In this document: piece by piece, positions 15,428-23,065 of the stretch
Numbering within the stretch: the stretch's first letter is position 1
Layout of the letters: each line of letters opens with the position of its first letter
Position numbers and translations under genes: made by a program
Origin: Ruminococcus sp.
GTDB taxonomy: Bacteria; Bacillota; Clostridia; Lachnospirales; Lachnospiraceae
NCBI GenBank assembly: GCA_029256845.1
Contig: JARIEI010000034.1
Location: 1 to 33,227 of the forward strand
Length of the DNA: 33,227 nt
Reading direction: 5' to 3'
The notes under the pieces: model-generated
Seen by the model: the letters and a program-made list of their open reading frames with translations, nothing else
The model's database searches: none
Told to the model about the DNA's origin: nothing

Positions 15428-16487
15428 ACAAATGTTAGACGAGTCATTTAAAACAATTCATAACGGAGAGGTGGTAGAAGGTACTGTAATCGATGTAAAA
15501 CCAGATCAGATCATTCTTAACATCGGATATAAAGCTGATGGTATCATTACAAGAAATGAATACACAAATGATCAGACATTAGATCTTACAACAGTAGTAT
15601 CTGCAGGAGACACTATGACTGTCAAAGTTTTGAAAGTAAATGACGGAGAGGGTCAAGTTTTATTAACATATAAGAGACTTGCAGCAGAAAAAGGAAACGA
15701 AAGATTAAGAGAGGCATTTGAGAACAAAGAAGTTCTGAAAGCTACAGTGACACAGATTCTTGGTGGTGGTATTTGCGTAAACGTTGAAGAAGCACGCGTA
15801 TTTATTCCAGCAAGTCTTGTATCCGACTCTTATGAAAGAGATTTAAGTAAATATGAAGGACAGGAGATTGAATTTGTTATTAGTGAATTCAACCCTAGAA
15901 GAAATCGCGTGATCGGTGACAGAAGACAGCTTCTTGTTGCTGAAAGAAATGAAAAACAAAAAGAATTATTTGCAAAACTTCAGGTTGGTGACAGAATTGA
16001 AGGTACTGTAAAGAATGTAACAGACTTTGGTGCGTTTATTGACCTTGGTGGAGTAGATGGACTTCTTCACATTTCAGAAATGTCATGGGGAAGAGTTGAA
16101 AATCCTAAAAAAGTATTTAACGTAGGGGATACTGTTACAGTTCTTGTAAAAGATATCAACGATACAAAGGTTGCATTAAGCCTTAAGTTCCCAGAGACAA
16201 ATCCATGGGCAAACGCAGCAGAAGATTATGCTGTAGGTACTGTAGTTACAGGTAAAGTTGCTCGTATGACAGACTTTGGTGCATTTGTTGAATTGGCAGC
16301 AGGAGTAGATGCATTACTTCATGTATCTCAGATTTCAAGAGCACACGTGGAAAAACCATCTGATGTTCTTTCAATTGGACAGGAAATCACAGCAAAAGTT
16401 GTCGACTTCAATGAAGAAGATAGAAAAATTAGCTTAAGTATGAAAGCGTTGGAACCAGAGGTTCAGGAAGAATCAGAAGAAGCATAA
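15408..16487 (+). CDS. S1 RNA-binding-domain protein (RpsA-like), four S1 repeats
   Basis: A 359-residue RNA-binding protein with four S1 domains, starting near residues 17, 98, 186 and 272. The third and fourth are the best conserved, each with the pattern GTV...VTDFGAFIDL...GLLHISEMS. Such proteins resemble ribosomal protein S1, which helps mRNA bind the 30S subunit, though the shorter Firmicutes versions are not clearly equivalent to the six-domain E. coli S1. ATG 15408 has GAGGAGGT ten bases upstream and lies inside the end of ispH (20-base overlap). Arg and Leu codon use (CGT, CTT) suggests good expression. The C-terminus is acidic. A hairpin terminator follows 23 bases after the stop. 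Confidence 0.9.
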   Translation: MSELSFEQMLDESFKTIHNGEVVEGTVIDVKPDQIILNIGYKADGIITRNEYTNDQTLDLTTVVSAGDTMTVKVLKVNDGEGQVLLTYKRLAAEKGNERLREAFENKEVLKATVTQILGGGICVNVEEARVFIPASLVSDSYERDLSKYEGQEIEFVISEFNPRRNRVIGDRRQLLVAERNEKQKELFAKLQVGDRIEGTVKNVTDFGAFIDLGGVDGLLHISEMSWGRVENPKKVFNVGDTVTVLVKDINDTKVALSLKFPETNPWANAAEDYAVGTVVTGKVARMTDFGAFVELAAGVDALLHVSQISRAHVEKPSDVLSIGQEITAKVVDFNEEDRKISLSMKALEPEVQEESEEA

Positions 16488-16510
16488 TTAAAAATCATAG
16501 ATAAAAAATA

Positions 16511-16545
16511 AAAATGCTACAGTCTATATATGGCTGTAGCATTTT
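16511..16545 (+). terminator. Intrinsic terminator after the S1-domain gene
   Basis: AAAATGCTACAG at 16511-16522 pairs with CTGTAGCATTTT at 16534-16545, and the stem may grow by two more pairs (C-G, T-G). The stem ends in TTTT on the right and AAAA on the left, so it could work in both directions. It separates the cmk group from rnf. Confidence 0.75.
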
Positions 16546-16600
16546 ATACGTTATAGCTTTTGTTAAAAAAATGTCTTGTAAAAGAAAGGTGGAAATAAAT

Positions 16601-17920
16601 ATGAGACTTTTAACCTTTAAAGGCGGTATTCATCCAGAAGATGGAAAAAGTCTTTCAAAAGATCATCCTATTAAAGAACTATTTCCAGGAAATGAATTAG
16701 TGTACCCATTGTCACAGCATATAGGTGCACCAGCAGTTCCTATTGTGAAAAAAGGAGATTCTGTTTTAAAAGGACAGAAAATTGCTGAGCCAGGCGGGTT
16801 TGTGTCGTCTCCAGTTTATGCGTCTGTATCAGGAACGGTAAAGGGGATTGAGAAACGCTTTAATCCAACAGGTACAAAAGTAGATTGTATTATTATAGAG
16901 AATGATGGTTTATACGAAGAAGTTAAGTATGCATCGGTACAGTCAGTAGATGAACTATCAAAAGAAGAAATTATAAAGAAAATCCAAGAAGCTGGTGTTG
17001 TGGGAATGGGAGGGGCTGGTTTTCCAACCCATGTAAAATTATCACCAAAAGATGCAGATAAAATTGAATATATTATTGCAAATGGAGCAGAGTGTGAACC
17101 ATATTTGACTGCTGACTATCGAAGTATGTTGGAAAATACAGAAGAAATTGTAAGTGGAATGCGTATTGTGTTATCGCTATTCAAAAATGCAAAAGCAATT
17201 TTTGGTGTTGAAGATAACAAGTTGGATTGTGTTGCTAAGTTAAAAGAAGCAATCAAAGAAGAGCCGCGCATGGAAGTGATGACACTTCAGACAAAATATC
17301 CACAAGGAGCAGAACGTCAGCTTATTTATGCGCTAACAAAACGAGCATTAAATTCTTCTATGCTTCCAGCGGATGCAGGCTGTATTGTAGATAATGTAGA
17401 AACATTTGAAAGTATTCATAAGGCAGTGATGGAGGGAAAACCTTTAATTGAACGTGTTGTAACGGTAAGTGGAGATGCCGTTGCATGTCCAGCTAACTAC
17501 AGAGTTCCATTAGGAACAAATCACAGAGAACTAATAGAAGAAGCGGGTGGATTCAAAGAATGGCCAGAAAAGATTATTTCTGGTGGTCCAATGATGGGAT
17601 TTGCGATGCCTGTCCTTGATGTACCAGTTACAAAAACATCTTCCGGAATTCTGGCTTTCTTGAAGGATGAAGTTAAACAGGATGTACCATCTGCATGTAT
17701 CAATTGTGGAAGGTGTGTAGAAGTCTGTCCTAGCAGGATTATACCATCAAGACTTGCTGACCTTGCAGAACGACATGAGGAAGCAGGATTTGTTTCTATG
17801 AATGGTCTTGAATGCGTGGAATGTGGTTCTTGTAGTTATGTTTGCCCTGCCAAACGTCAGTTAAAACAGGCAATTGGCTCTATGCGAAAGATGGCACTTG
17901 CAAACAGAAAAAAGAAATAA
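16601..17920 (+). CDS. rnfC: Rnf electron transport complex subunit C
   Basis: A 439-residue subunit that exchanges electrons with NAD at the cytoplasmic side of the Rnf complex (ferredoxin:NAD oxidoreductase coupled to Na+ or H+ export). It has the N-terminal HPEDGK region and barrel domain, the NADH/FMN-site loop GVVGMGGAGFPTHVKL at 132-147 followed by NGAECEPYL, and two 4Fe-4S motifs at C366/C369/C372/C376 and C405/C408/C411/C415. The open frame extends back through the upstream terminator hairpin, which cannot be coding; ATG 16601 has AAAGGTGGA in front. I saw no convincing promoter in the 55 bases between that hairpin and the start. First gene of the order C-D-G-E-A-B. Confidence 0.96.
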   Translation: MRLLTFKGGIHPEDGKSLSKDHPIKELFPGNELVYPLSQHIGAPAVPIVKKGDSVLKGQKIAEPGGFVSSPVYASVSGTVKGIEKRFNPTGTKVDCIIIENDGLYEEVKYASVQSVDELSKEEIIKKIQEAGVVGMGGAGFPTHVKLSPKDADKIEYIIANGAECEPYLTADYRSMLENTEEIVSGMRIVLSLFKNAKAIFGVEDNKLDCVAKLKEAIKEEPRMEVMTLQTKYPQGAERQLIYALTKRALNSSMLPADAGCIVDNVETFESIHKAVMEGKPLIERVVTVSGDAVACPANYRVPLGTNHRELIEEAGGFKEWPEKIISGGPMMGFAMPVLDVPVTKTSSGILAFLKDEVKQDVPSACINCGRCVEVCPSRIIPSRLADLAERHEEAGFVSMNGLECVECGSCSYVCPAKRQLKQAIGSMRKMALANRKKK

Positions 17921-17939
17921 CAAAGGAGGAACTACACAA

Positions 17940-18875
17940 ATGAATGAAAAACTGAATATCTCTTCATCACCACATGTTCGTGATAAGATGACAACGAATA
18001 AAATTATGCTATATGTTTTGATTGGACTTTTGCCAGCAACGATTTTTGGAATTTATAACTTCCGAAATGAGCATGCGTGGATTCTAGTTGTAGTTACAAC
18101 TTTTACAGCAGTGCTTTCGGAATATCTATACGAACGTTTGATGCACAAACCAATTACAATTGGAGATTTAAGCGCTGCAGTTACTGGACTTTTATTGGCA
18201 CTGAACCTTCCCCCAACTTTACCAGTTTGGATGGGAGCTTTAGGATCAGTATTTGCAATTGTAGTTGTAAAACAGTTGTTTGGTGGATTGGGACAAAATT
18301 TTATGAATCCAGCGCTCGCTGCAAGATGTTTCTTATTGATTTCATTTACAGGGAGAATGACTTATTTTGTTTACGATGGAATTACAGGAGCAACACCACT
18401 TGCTAAATTAAAAGCAGGGGAAACAATCAATACATTTGATATGATGGTAGGAACCATTCGAGGAACCATTGGTGAAACTTCCATGTTCGCAATTATTCTA
18501 GGCGCTTGTTTTCTTCTATTGATGGGAGTGATCGACCTTAGAATTCCAGGTACATATATTGTTACTTTTGTTATTTTTATTAGTATATTTGGTGGGCAAG
18601 GATTTGATCCAAGTTTTATTACAGCACATCTTTGCGGAGGTGGATTAATGCTTGGAGCATGGTTTATGGCGACAGATTATGTGACCTCACCAATTACAAA
18701 AACGGGACAAATCGTATATGGTGTATGTCTTGGAGTGTTGACGGGGCTATTCCGTTTGTTTGGTGGATCTGCAGAAGGGGTTTCTTATGCAATTATAATT
18801 AGTAACTTACTAGTTCCGTTGATTGAAAAGATGACTCTTCCAAAACCATTTGGAAAAGGAGGAGAAAGAGTATGA
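17940..18875 (+). CDS. rnfD: Rnf electron transport complex subunit D
   Basis: A 311-residue integral membrane subunit with about nine helices, related to NqrB. The covalent-flavin motif TGAT is seen at residues 149-152 in DGITGATPLAK; Thr152 is the expected FMN attachment site, made by the ApbE encoded at 21641. Other family features are the N-terminal SSSPHVRDKMTTNKIM and GGLGQNFMNPALAARCFLLISF. ATG 17940 is preceded by AAAGGAGGA; the longer frame that begins inside rnfC is rejected. It passes electrons across or within the membrane between RnfC/RnfB and RnfG, and is one of the ion-channel candidates. Its stop overlaps the rnfG start by four bases (ATGA). Confidence 0.95.
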   Translation: MNEKLNISSSPHVRDKMTTNKIMLYVLIGLLPATIFGIYNFRNEHAWILVVVTTFTAVLSEYLYERLMHKPITIGDLSAAVTGLLLALNLPPTLPVWMGALGSVFAIVVVKQLFGGLGQNFMNPALAARCFLLISFTGRMTYFVYDGITGATPLAKLKAGETINTFDMMVGTIRGTIGETSMFAIILGACFLLLMGVIDLRIPGTYIVTFVIFISIFGGQGFDPSFITAHLCGGGLMLGAWFMATDYVTSPITKTGQIVYGVCLGVLTGLFRLFGGSAEGVSYAIIISNLLVPLIEKMTLPKPFGKGGERV

Positions 18876-19486
18876 AGAAAATTATAAAAAATACAGCAAT
18901 TCTAACAGCAATTACATTGGTTGCAGGAATGCTTTTAGGATTGGTGTATGAAATCACAAAAAAACCAATTGCTGTAGCACATGAAAATGCAAAACAAGAA
19001 GCATACAAAAAAGTGTTAGAAAATGCCAGCTCTTTCGAAAATATGGATTCTTTTGATAAAAATGATGCAAATAAGCTTTTAAGAGAAGCAGCATTGCTTG
19101 AAAATGAAATATCAGAAGTAGCAGTTGCAAAGGATGAAGCGGGCGAAGTATGTGGATATGTCATTACAGTTGTATCACATGAAGGCTATGGTGGAGATAT
19201 TGTTGTTTCTGTTGGAATTCAAAATGATGGAACTGTAAAAGGAATTGAAATGTTAAAAATAGGAGAAACAGCAGGTCTTGGAATGAAAGCTACCGAAGAT
19301 GTGTTTAAAAATCAGTTCAAAGACAAACAGGTTTCTCAGTTCCAATATACAAAATCTGGAGAAGCAGGGGACGAAATGATTGATGCATTAAGTGGGGCAA
19401 CGATTACTACAAATGCCGTTACAAATGCAGTGAATGCATCTTTAGTGTATTTTCAAAACATGATAGGAGGTGCAGTGAATGAATAA
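18872..19486 (+). CDS. rnfG: Rnf electron transport complex subunit G
   Basis: A 204-residue protein with one N-terminal membrane helix (about 8-27) and an extracytoplasmic FMN-binding domain. Its covalent-flavin motif SGAT lies at 174-177 in DALSGATITTNAV, so Thr177 is the FMN-ester site. The upstream block GLGMKATEDVFKNQF is also typical of RnfG/NqrC. Electrons reach it from RnfD or the RnfA/E iron-sulfur centre. GGAGGAGAAAG precedes ATG 18872, which overlaps the end of rnfD by four bases; its own end overlaps rnfE by eight. Nothing is truncated. Confidence 0.95.
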   Translation: MKKIIKNTAILTAITLVAGMLLGLVYEITKKPIAVAHENAKQEAYKKVLENASSFENMDSFDKNDANKLLREAALLENEISEVAVAKDEAGEVCGYVITVVSHEGYGGDIVVSVGIQNDGTVKGIEMLKIGETAGLGMKATEDVFKNQFKDKQVSQFQYTKSGEAGDEMIDALSGATITTNAVTNAVNASLVYFQNMIGGAVNE

Positions 19487-20162
19487 GTATGCAGAAAGAC
19501 TGTACAATGGTCTTATTAAAGAAAATCCAACCTTCGTATTGATGCTTGGAATGTGTCCTACATTGGCTGTTACAACATCCGCAATTAACGGGATTGGTAT
19601 GGGACTTTCTACAACCGTAGTTCTCATTCTTTCGAATATGCTAATTTCTATGCTTAGAAAAATCATACCAGACTCTGTTCGAATGCCTGCGTTTATCGTC
19701 GTGGTTGCATCTTTTGTAACAATGGTACAATTTTTAATGGAAGGGTTTGTGCCAAGTTTGTATGATTCTTTGGGAATTTATATTCCATTAATTGTTGTAA
19801 ACTGTATTATTTTAGGTAGAGCAGAAAGCTATGCCTCAAAAAATCCAGTCCTACTATCCGTTTTTGATGGAATTGGAATGGGACTTGGGTTTACAGTTGG
19901 TTTAACATCTATTGGTATTGTTCGAGAGTTGATAGGATCTGGAAAAGTATTTGGATTTTCTATACTCCCAGCTTCATATGAACCAATTTCTATTTTCATA
20001 CTTGCACCAGGAGCCTTTTTTGTACTGGCAATACTTACTGCAGTGCAAAATAAAGTAAAAGCAGGAAAGCAAAATCAGGTGCAAAAGACAGAAGAACGTG
20101 GATGTAGTTTTAATTGTGCATCTTGTGGAAATAAAACAGGTTGTAAGGAACAGGAGGATTAA
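19479..20162 (+). CDS. rnfE: Rnf electron transport complex subunit E, with cysteine-rich tail
   Basis: A 227-residue membrane subunit with about six helices, paired with RnfA in the ion-translocating core. The conserved half-motifs are present: GMCPTLAVT with Cys26 and VVNCIILGRAE with Cys109, the residues that, with their RnfA counterparts, hold an intramembrane 2Fe-2S cluster in studied Rnf/Nqr complexes. After the last helix (ending near 190) it carries a cytoplasmic tail of about 35 residues with four cysteines, C209, C213, C216 and C222, spaced Cx3Cx2Cx5C. That tail is not needed for the core fold and resembles a metal-binding knot. AGGAGG precedes ATG 19479. It overlaps rnfG by eight bases and ends three bases before rnfA. 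Confidence 0.94.
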   Translation: MNKYAERLYNGLIKENPTFVLMLGMCPTLAVTTSAINGIGMGLSTTVVLILSNMLISMLRKIIPDSVRMPAFIVVVASFVTMVQFLMEGFVPSLYDSLGIYIPLIVVNCIILGRAESYASKNPVLLSVFDGIGMGLGFTVGLTSIGIVRELIGSGKVFGFSILPASYEPISIFILAPGAFFVLAILTAVQNKVKAGKQNQVQKTEERGCSFNCASCGNKTGCKEQED

Positions 20163-20165
20163 AGC

Positions 20166-20741
20166 ATGAAGGAATTATTATTGATCGCAGTAGGTTCTGC
20201 ATTTGTAAATAATGTAGTACTTAGTCAGTTCCTTGGAATTTGTCCATTCCTAGGTGTTTCTAAGAATGTAAAGACAGCGGCAGGAATGGGTGGAGCAGTT
20301 GTTTTTGTTATCACGATTTCTTCCTTTGTAACAGGACTTATTTATAAATTCATATTAGTAAAGACAGGATTTGAATACCTGCAAACGATTGTATTTATCC
20401 TTGTAATTGCTGCACTTGTTCAATTTGTCGAAATGTTTTTAAAGAAAGTGATGCCGCCATTGTATGATGCGCTGGGTGTTTATCTTCCTTTGATTACAAC
20501 AAACTGTGCTGTATTAGGGGTTGCTCTTACCAATGTACAAAAATCCTATTCAATTCTAGAAAGCGTGGTAAATGGATTGGCAACAGCTGTAGGTTTTCTT
20601 GTATCGATTGTGTTAATGGCAGGAATTCGAGAAAAAATCGAATATAATGATATTGCACCGTCATTTAAAGGAACACCAATTGTGCTTGTGACAGCAGGCC
20701 TTATGGCAATTGCATTTTTTGGATTTTCAGGTTTAATATAG
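20166..20741 (+). CDS. rnfA: Rnf electron transport complex subunit A
   Basis: A 191-residue membrane protein with six helices, homologous to RnfE and inverted relative to it. The signature GICPFLGVS contains Cys26, and TTNCAVLGVA contains Cys114; these are the expected ligands of the shared intramembrane 2Fe-2S centre. The segment MPPLYDALGVYLPLITTNC is almost diagnostic for RnfA/NqrE. AGGAGG lies before ATG 20166, only three bases after the rnfE stop. Length is standard for the family, with no tail, unlike its partner. Confidence 0.96.
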   Translation: MKELLLIAVGSAFVNNVVLSQFLGICPFLGVSKNVKTAAGMGGAVVFVITISSFVTGLIYKFILVKTGFEYLQTIVFILVIAALVQFVEMFLKKVMPPLYDALGVYLPLITTNCAVLGVALTNVQKSYSILESVVNGLATAVGFLVSIVLMAGIREKIEYNDIAPSFKGTPIVLVTAGLMAIAFFGFSGLI

Positions 20742-20753
20742 GAGGGAAGATTC

Positions 20754-21560
20754 ATGTTAACAGGAATCATAATTGCTGCTGCCATTGTTGGAGGAACAGG
20801 GCTGTTTATTGGAATATTTCTAGGAGTATCTGGTAAAAAGCTGGCAGTAGAAGTAGATGAAAGAGAAGAAGCAATTCTAAACGCATTACCAGGAAACAAT
20901 TGCGGAGGATGCGGATATGCAGGATGTTCTGGACTTGCATCTGCAATTGTAAAAGGAGAAGCACCAGCAGGAGGGTGTCCAGTCGGTGGAACACCAGTTG
21001 CTGAAAAAGTTGCTGCGATCATGGGACAGTCTGTAGAAGATCAAATGCGTATGACAGCATTTGTAAAATGTGCAGGTACATGTGAGAAAGCACAGCAACA
21101 ATATGAGTACACAGGTATTAAAGATTGTACAATGGTCAATATGATGCAAGACAATGGCCCAAAAGGATGCTCCTATGGCTGCCTTGGTTATGGTACATGT
21201 GTAGAAGCATGTCCATTTGATGCAATTCATATTGTAGATGGAGTGGCTGTAGTAGATAAAGAGGCATGTAAAGCATGCGGAAAATGTATTGCGGTCTGTC
21301 CAAAACATCTAATCGAATTGATACCATATGAGCAAAAGACAATGGTTCAATGTAACTCCAATGAAAAAGGAAAAGCCTTGATGGATGTATGTTTGGTCGG
21401 ATGTATCGGATGTAAACTTTGCGAGCGAAATTGTGAAGCAGGGGCAATTACAGTAACCAATTTCCTTGCACACATTGATGCTTCCAAATGTACGAATTGC
21501 GGAGTATGTGCAGAAAAATGCCCACGAAAGATTATTATTCCACGGCAGATTCCTGTATAA
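20754..21560 (+). CDS. rnfB: Rnf electron transport complex subunit B (polyferredoxin)
   Basis: A 268-residue subunit that accepts electrons from ferredoxin. One N-terminal membrane helix (about 4-25) is followed by a 4Fe-4S domain with C50, C53, C58 and C75 (NNCGGCGYAGC), then ferredoxin-like cysteine sets at 139/143/149/153, 172/175/178/182, 213/217/220/223/227 and 246/249/252/256. This is enough for about five cubane clusters, as in Clostridia, where RnfB is longer than the Gammaproteobacterial form (about 190 residues). ATG 20754 has AGGAGGG before it. It is the last gene of rnfCDGEAB, and a terminator follows within 15 bases. Confidence 0.95.
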   Translation: MLTGIIIAAAIVGGTGLFIGIFLGVSGKKLAVEVDEREEAILNALPGNNCGGCGYAGCSGLASAIVKGEAPAGGCPVGGTPVAEKVAAIMGQSVEDQMRMTAFVKCAGTCEKAQQQYEYTGIKDCTMVNMMQDNGPKGCSYGCLGYGTCVEACPFDAIHIVDGVAVVDKEACKACGKCIAVCPKHLIELIPYEQKTMVQCNSNEKGKALMDVCLVGCIGCKLCERNCEAGAITVTNFLAHIDASKCTNCGVCAEKCPRKIIIPRQIPV

Positions 21561-21572
21561 AATAGAAACAGA

Positions 21573-21626
21573 AAAGCTCACCAAAGAGAAGATTTATATA
21601 GAAGAATCTCTGGGGTGAGCTTTCTT
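21573..21626 (+). terminator. Hairpin terminator between rnfB and apbE
   Basis: AAAGCTCACC at 21573-21582 pairs with GGTGAGCTTT at 21614-21623; an inner AGAGA/TCTCT stem can form after a 2x2 mismatch. A short pyrimidine run follows. The apbE ribosome site starts only four bases later, so some read-through could feed apbE. Confidence 0.7.
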
Positions 21627-21640
21627 AACAAGGAGCATTT

Positions 21641-22627
21641 ATGTTTAGAGCAAGAAAAAGGAAATTGGCAATTGGATGTATGTTGTTAGGTGTTTTTTTT
21701 CTATGTAGTTGTACAAAATATCAAGAAGGAAAGAAACCAATGCAGATGGATGGCTTTTTCTTTGATACAGTTATAAAAATACAAGTCTGGGGAAAAAACG
21801 ATGAGAATCTAATGGCGGAATGTGAAGAGTTATGTAAAAAATATGAACAGCTTTTTGATCGTAAAAACGAAAACAGTGATGTTTGGAAAATAAACCATTC
21901 CAATGGAAATTCTGTAGAAGTCTCAGAAGAAACAGCATTTTTGATAAAAGAAGCATTGGAATATAGTAGAGTATCAAAAGGAGCGTTTGATATTTCTGTC
22001 GCACCGCTTAGTGATTTATGGGATGTGAAAAATAATCCTGGAAATATTCCATCTAATGATGAGATTGAAAAAGCGAAAGTCCATGTAGGATACGATAAAG
22101 TGAAACTTCAGGGAAATACGGTCACTTTGGAAGATCCCAAAATGGCAATTGATCTTGGAGCAGTTGCAAAGGGATATATAGCAGATCAATTGAAAGAGTT
22201 TCTTTGTGAAAAAGGGGTAAAACAAGCGATCATTGATCTAGGAGGAAATGTCTTAGCAATCGGGCATAAACAAAGTGGAGAGCCATATCACATTGGAATT
22301 CAAAGGCCTTTTGCAAATCGTGGAGAAATTATAACAACAGTAACAATACAAGATAAGTCTGTTGTTTCTTCAGGAACGTATGAGCGTTATTTTAAGGTGA
22401 AAGACAAAATTTACCATCATATCATGAATCCGAAAACAGGATATCCTTATGAGAATGACTTACTCCAGGTTACAATCATATCAGATTCTTCTTTAAAAGG
22501 AGATATTTTTAGTACAATGTGTTATACATTAGGATTAGAAGAAGGAAAAAAACTTGTAGAGCAGCAAAAAAATATGCAGGCTATATTTGTGACAAAAGAT
22601 GAAACAATACATCGAGTTGGATTTTGA
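21641..22627 (+). CDS. apbE: FAD:protein FMN transferase, lipoprotein
   Basis: A 328-residue lipoprotein that transfers FMN from FAD to the Thr of (S/T)GAT motifs on exported proteins; the obvious targets are RnfG (Thr177) and RnfD (Thr152) encoded just upstream. It begins with basic residues, a hydrophobic stretch and the lipobox LCSC (Cys24 lipidated). Family motifs: FFDTVIKIQVWG, then FDISVAPL, then the Mg/FAD site DLGAVAKGYIAD (around 169-180) and IIDLGGNVLAIG (around 195-206), with SSGTYERYF and HHIMNPKTGYP toward the C-terminus. AAGGAG lies just upstream of ATG 21641. It lies directly behind the rnf terminator and about 60 bases before a NusG-domain-II protein. Confidence 0.95.
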   Translation: MFRARKRKLAIGCMLLGVFFLCSCTKYQEGKKPMQMDGFFFDTVIKIQVWGKNDENLMAECEELCKKYEQLFDRKNENSDVWKINHSNGNSVEVSEETAFLIKEALEYSRVSKGAFDISVAPLSDLWDVKNNPGNIPSNDEIEKAKVHVGYDKVKLQGNTVTLEDPKMAIDLGAVAKGYIADQLKEFLCEKGVKQAIIDLGGNVLAIGHKQSGEPYHIGIQRPFANRGEIITTVTIQDKSVVSSGTYERYFKVKDKIYHHIMNPKTGYPYENDLLQVTIISDSSLKGDIFSTMCYTLGLEEGKKLVEQQKNMQAIFVTKDETIHRVGF

Positions 22628-22643
22628 GAAATCGAACATATGG

Positions 22644-22672
22644 TTGCAAAGGATATAGGGGTATGCTATGAT
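22644..22672 (+). promoter_or_regulatory. Promoter for the NusG-II / Gx-transporter / ruvAB group
   Basis: TTGCAA at 22644-22649, a 17-base spacer, then TATGAT at 22667-22672 with an extended -10 (TGC immediately before). The predicted start is around 22679, only about 11 bases before ATG 22690, so the mRNA leader would consist almost entirely of the ribosome site. Confidence 0.55.
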
Positions 22673-22689
22673 AATTGCTGGAGGATTGT

Positions 22690-23046
22690 ATGAAAAAAAA
22701 TGATTGGATATTAATTGGCTGTCTAGTTCTTGTAGCAGGAATCTTCTCTTTGTTTTATGTTTTTGCAAAAACAGATGAGAATGCTAAAGTTATTATCACA
22801 ATTGATGGACAGAACTATGGAACGTATTCGTTGAAAGACGAGACAGAGATTGACGTGAAAGGGAAAAATACACTGTGTATAAAAGATGGGCAAGTTAAGA
22901 TGTTAGAGGCAGATTGCAAAGATCAGATTTGTGTACATCATAAACCAATTTCGAAGTCAGGGGAAAGCATCATATGTCTTCCAAATAAATTGATTGTTAC
23001 CATTGAAAGTGAAGAGTCAGAAAAGTTGGATGCTGTTTCACAGTGA
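22690..23046 (+). CDS. NusG domain II-containing membrane protein (EetA-like)
   Basis: A 118-residue protein with an N-terminal membrane helix (about 7-26) and an extracytoplasmic NusG-domain-II fold (30-110). The domain shows the family pattern C76-x4-C81 in DCKDQICVHHKPI, followed by GESIICLPNKLIVTI with Cys96; Cys63 is a further cysteine. Despite its name the domain is not a transcription factor. Similar proteins occur next to ApbE and a Gx-transporter protein in flavin-based electron-transfer loci (EetA of Listeria, from memory), so a redox or flavinylation role is inferred. ATG 22690 is preferred over the upstream TTG at 22675 because TGGAGGA lies six to eleven bases before it. Confidence 0.78.
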   Translation: MKKNDWILIGCLVLVAGIFSLFYVFAKTDENAKVIITIDGQNYGTYSLKDETEIDVKGKNTLCIKDGQVKMLEADCKDQICVHHKPISKSGESIICLPNKLIVTIESEESEKLDAVSQ

Positions 23047-23065
23047 TGAATATAGAGGTGAGAAA

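Noticed and set aside
16514-16600. Upstream extension of rnfC by 29 codons
   Set aside because: It would translate the terminator hairpin; ATG 16601 has a good ribosome site and begins with the typical RnfC sequence.
20546-21022. 158-codon open frame on the - strand across rnfA and rnfB
   Set aside because: It covers two certain genes, shows Pro/Ala/Ser-rich shadow composition and no start signal.
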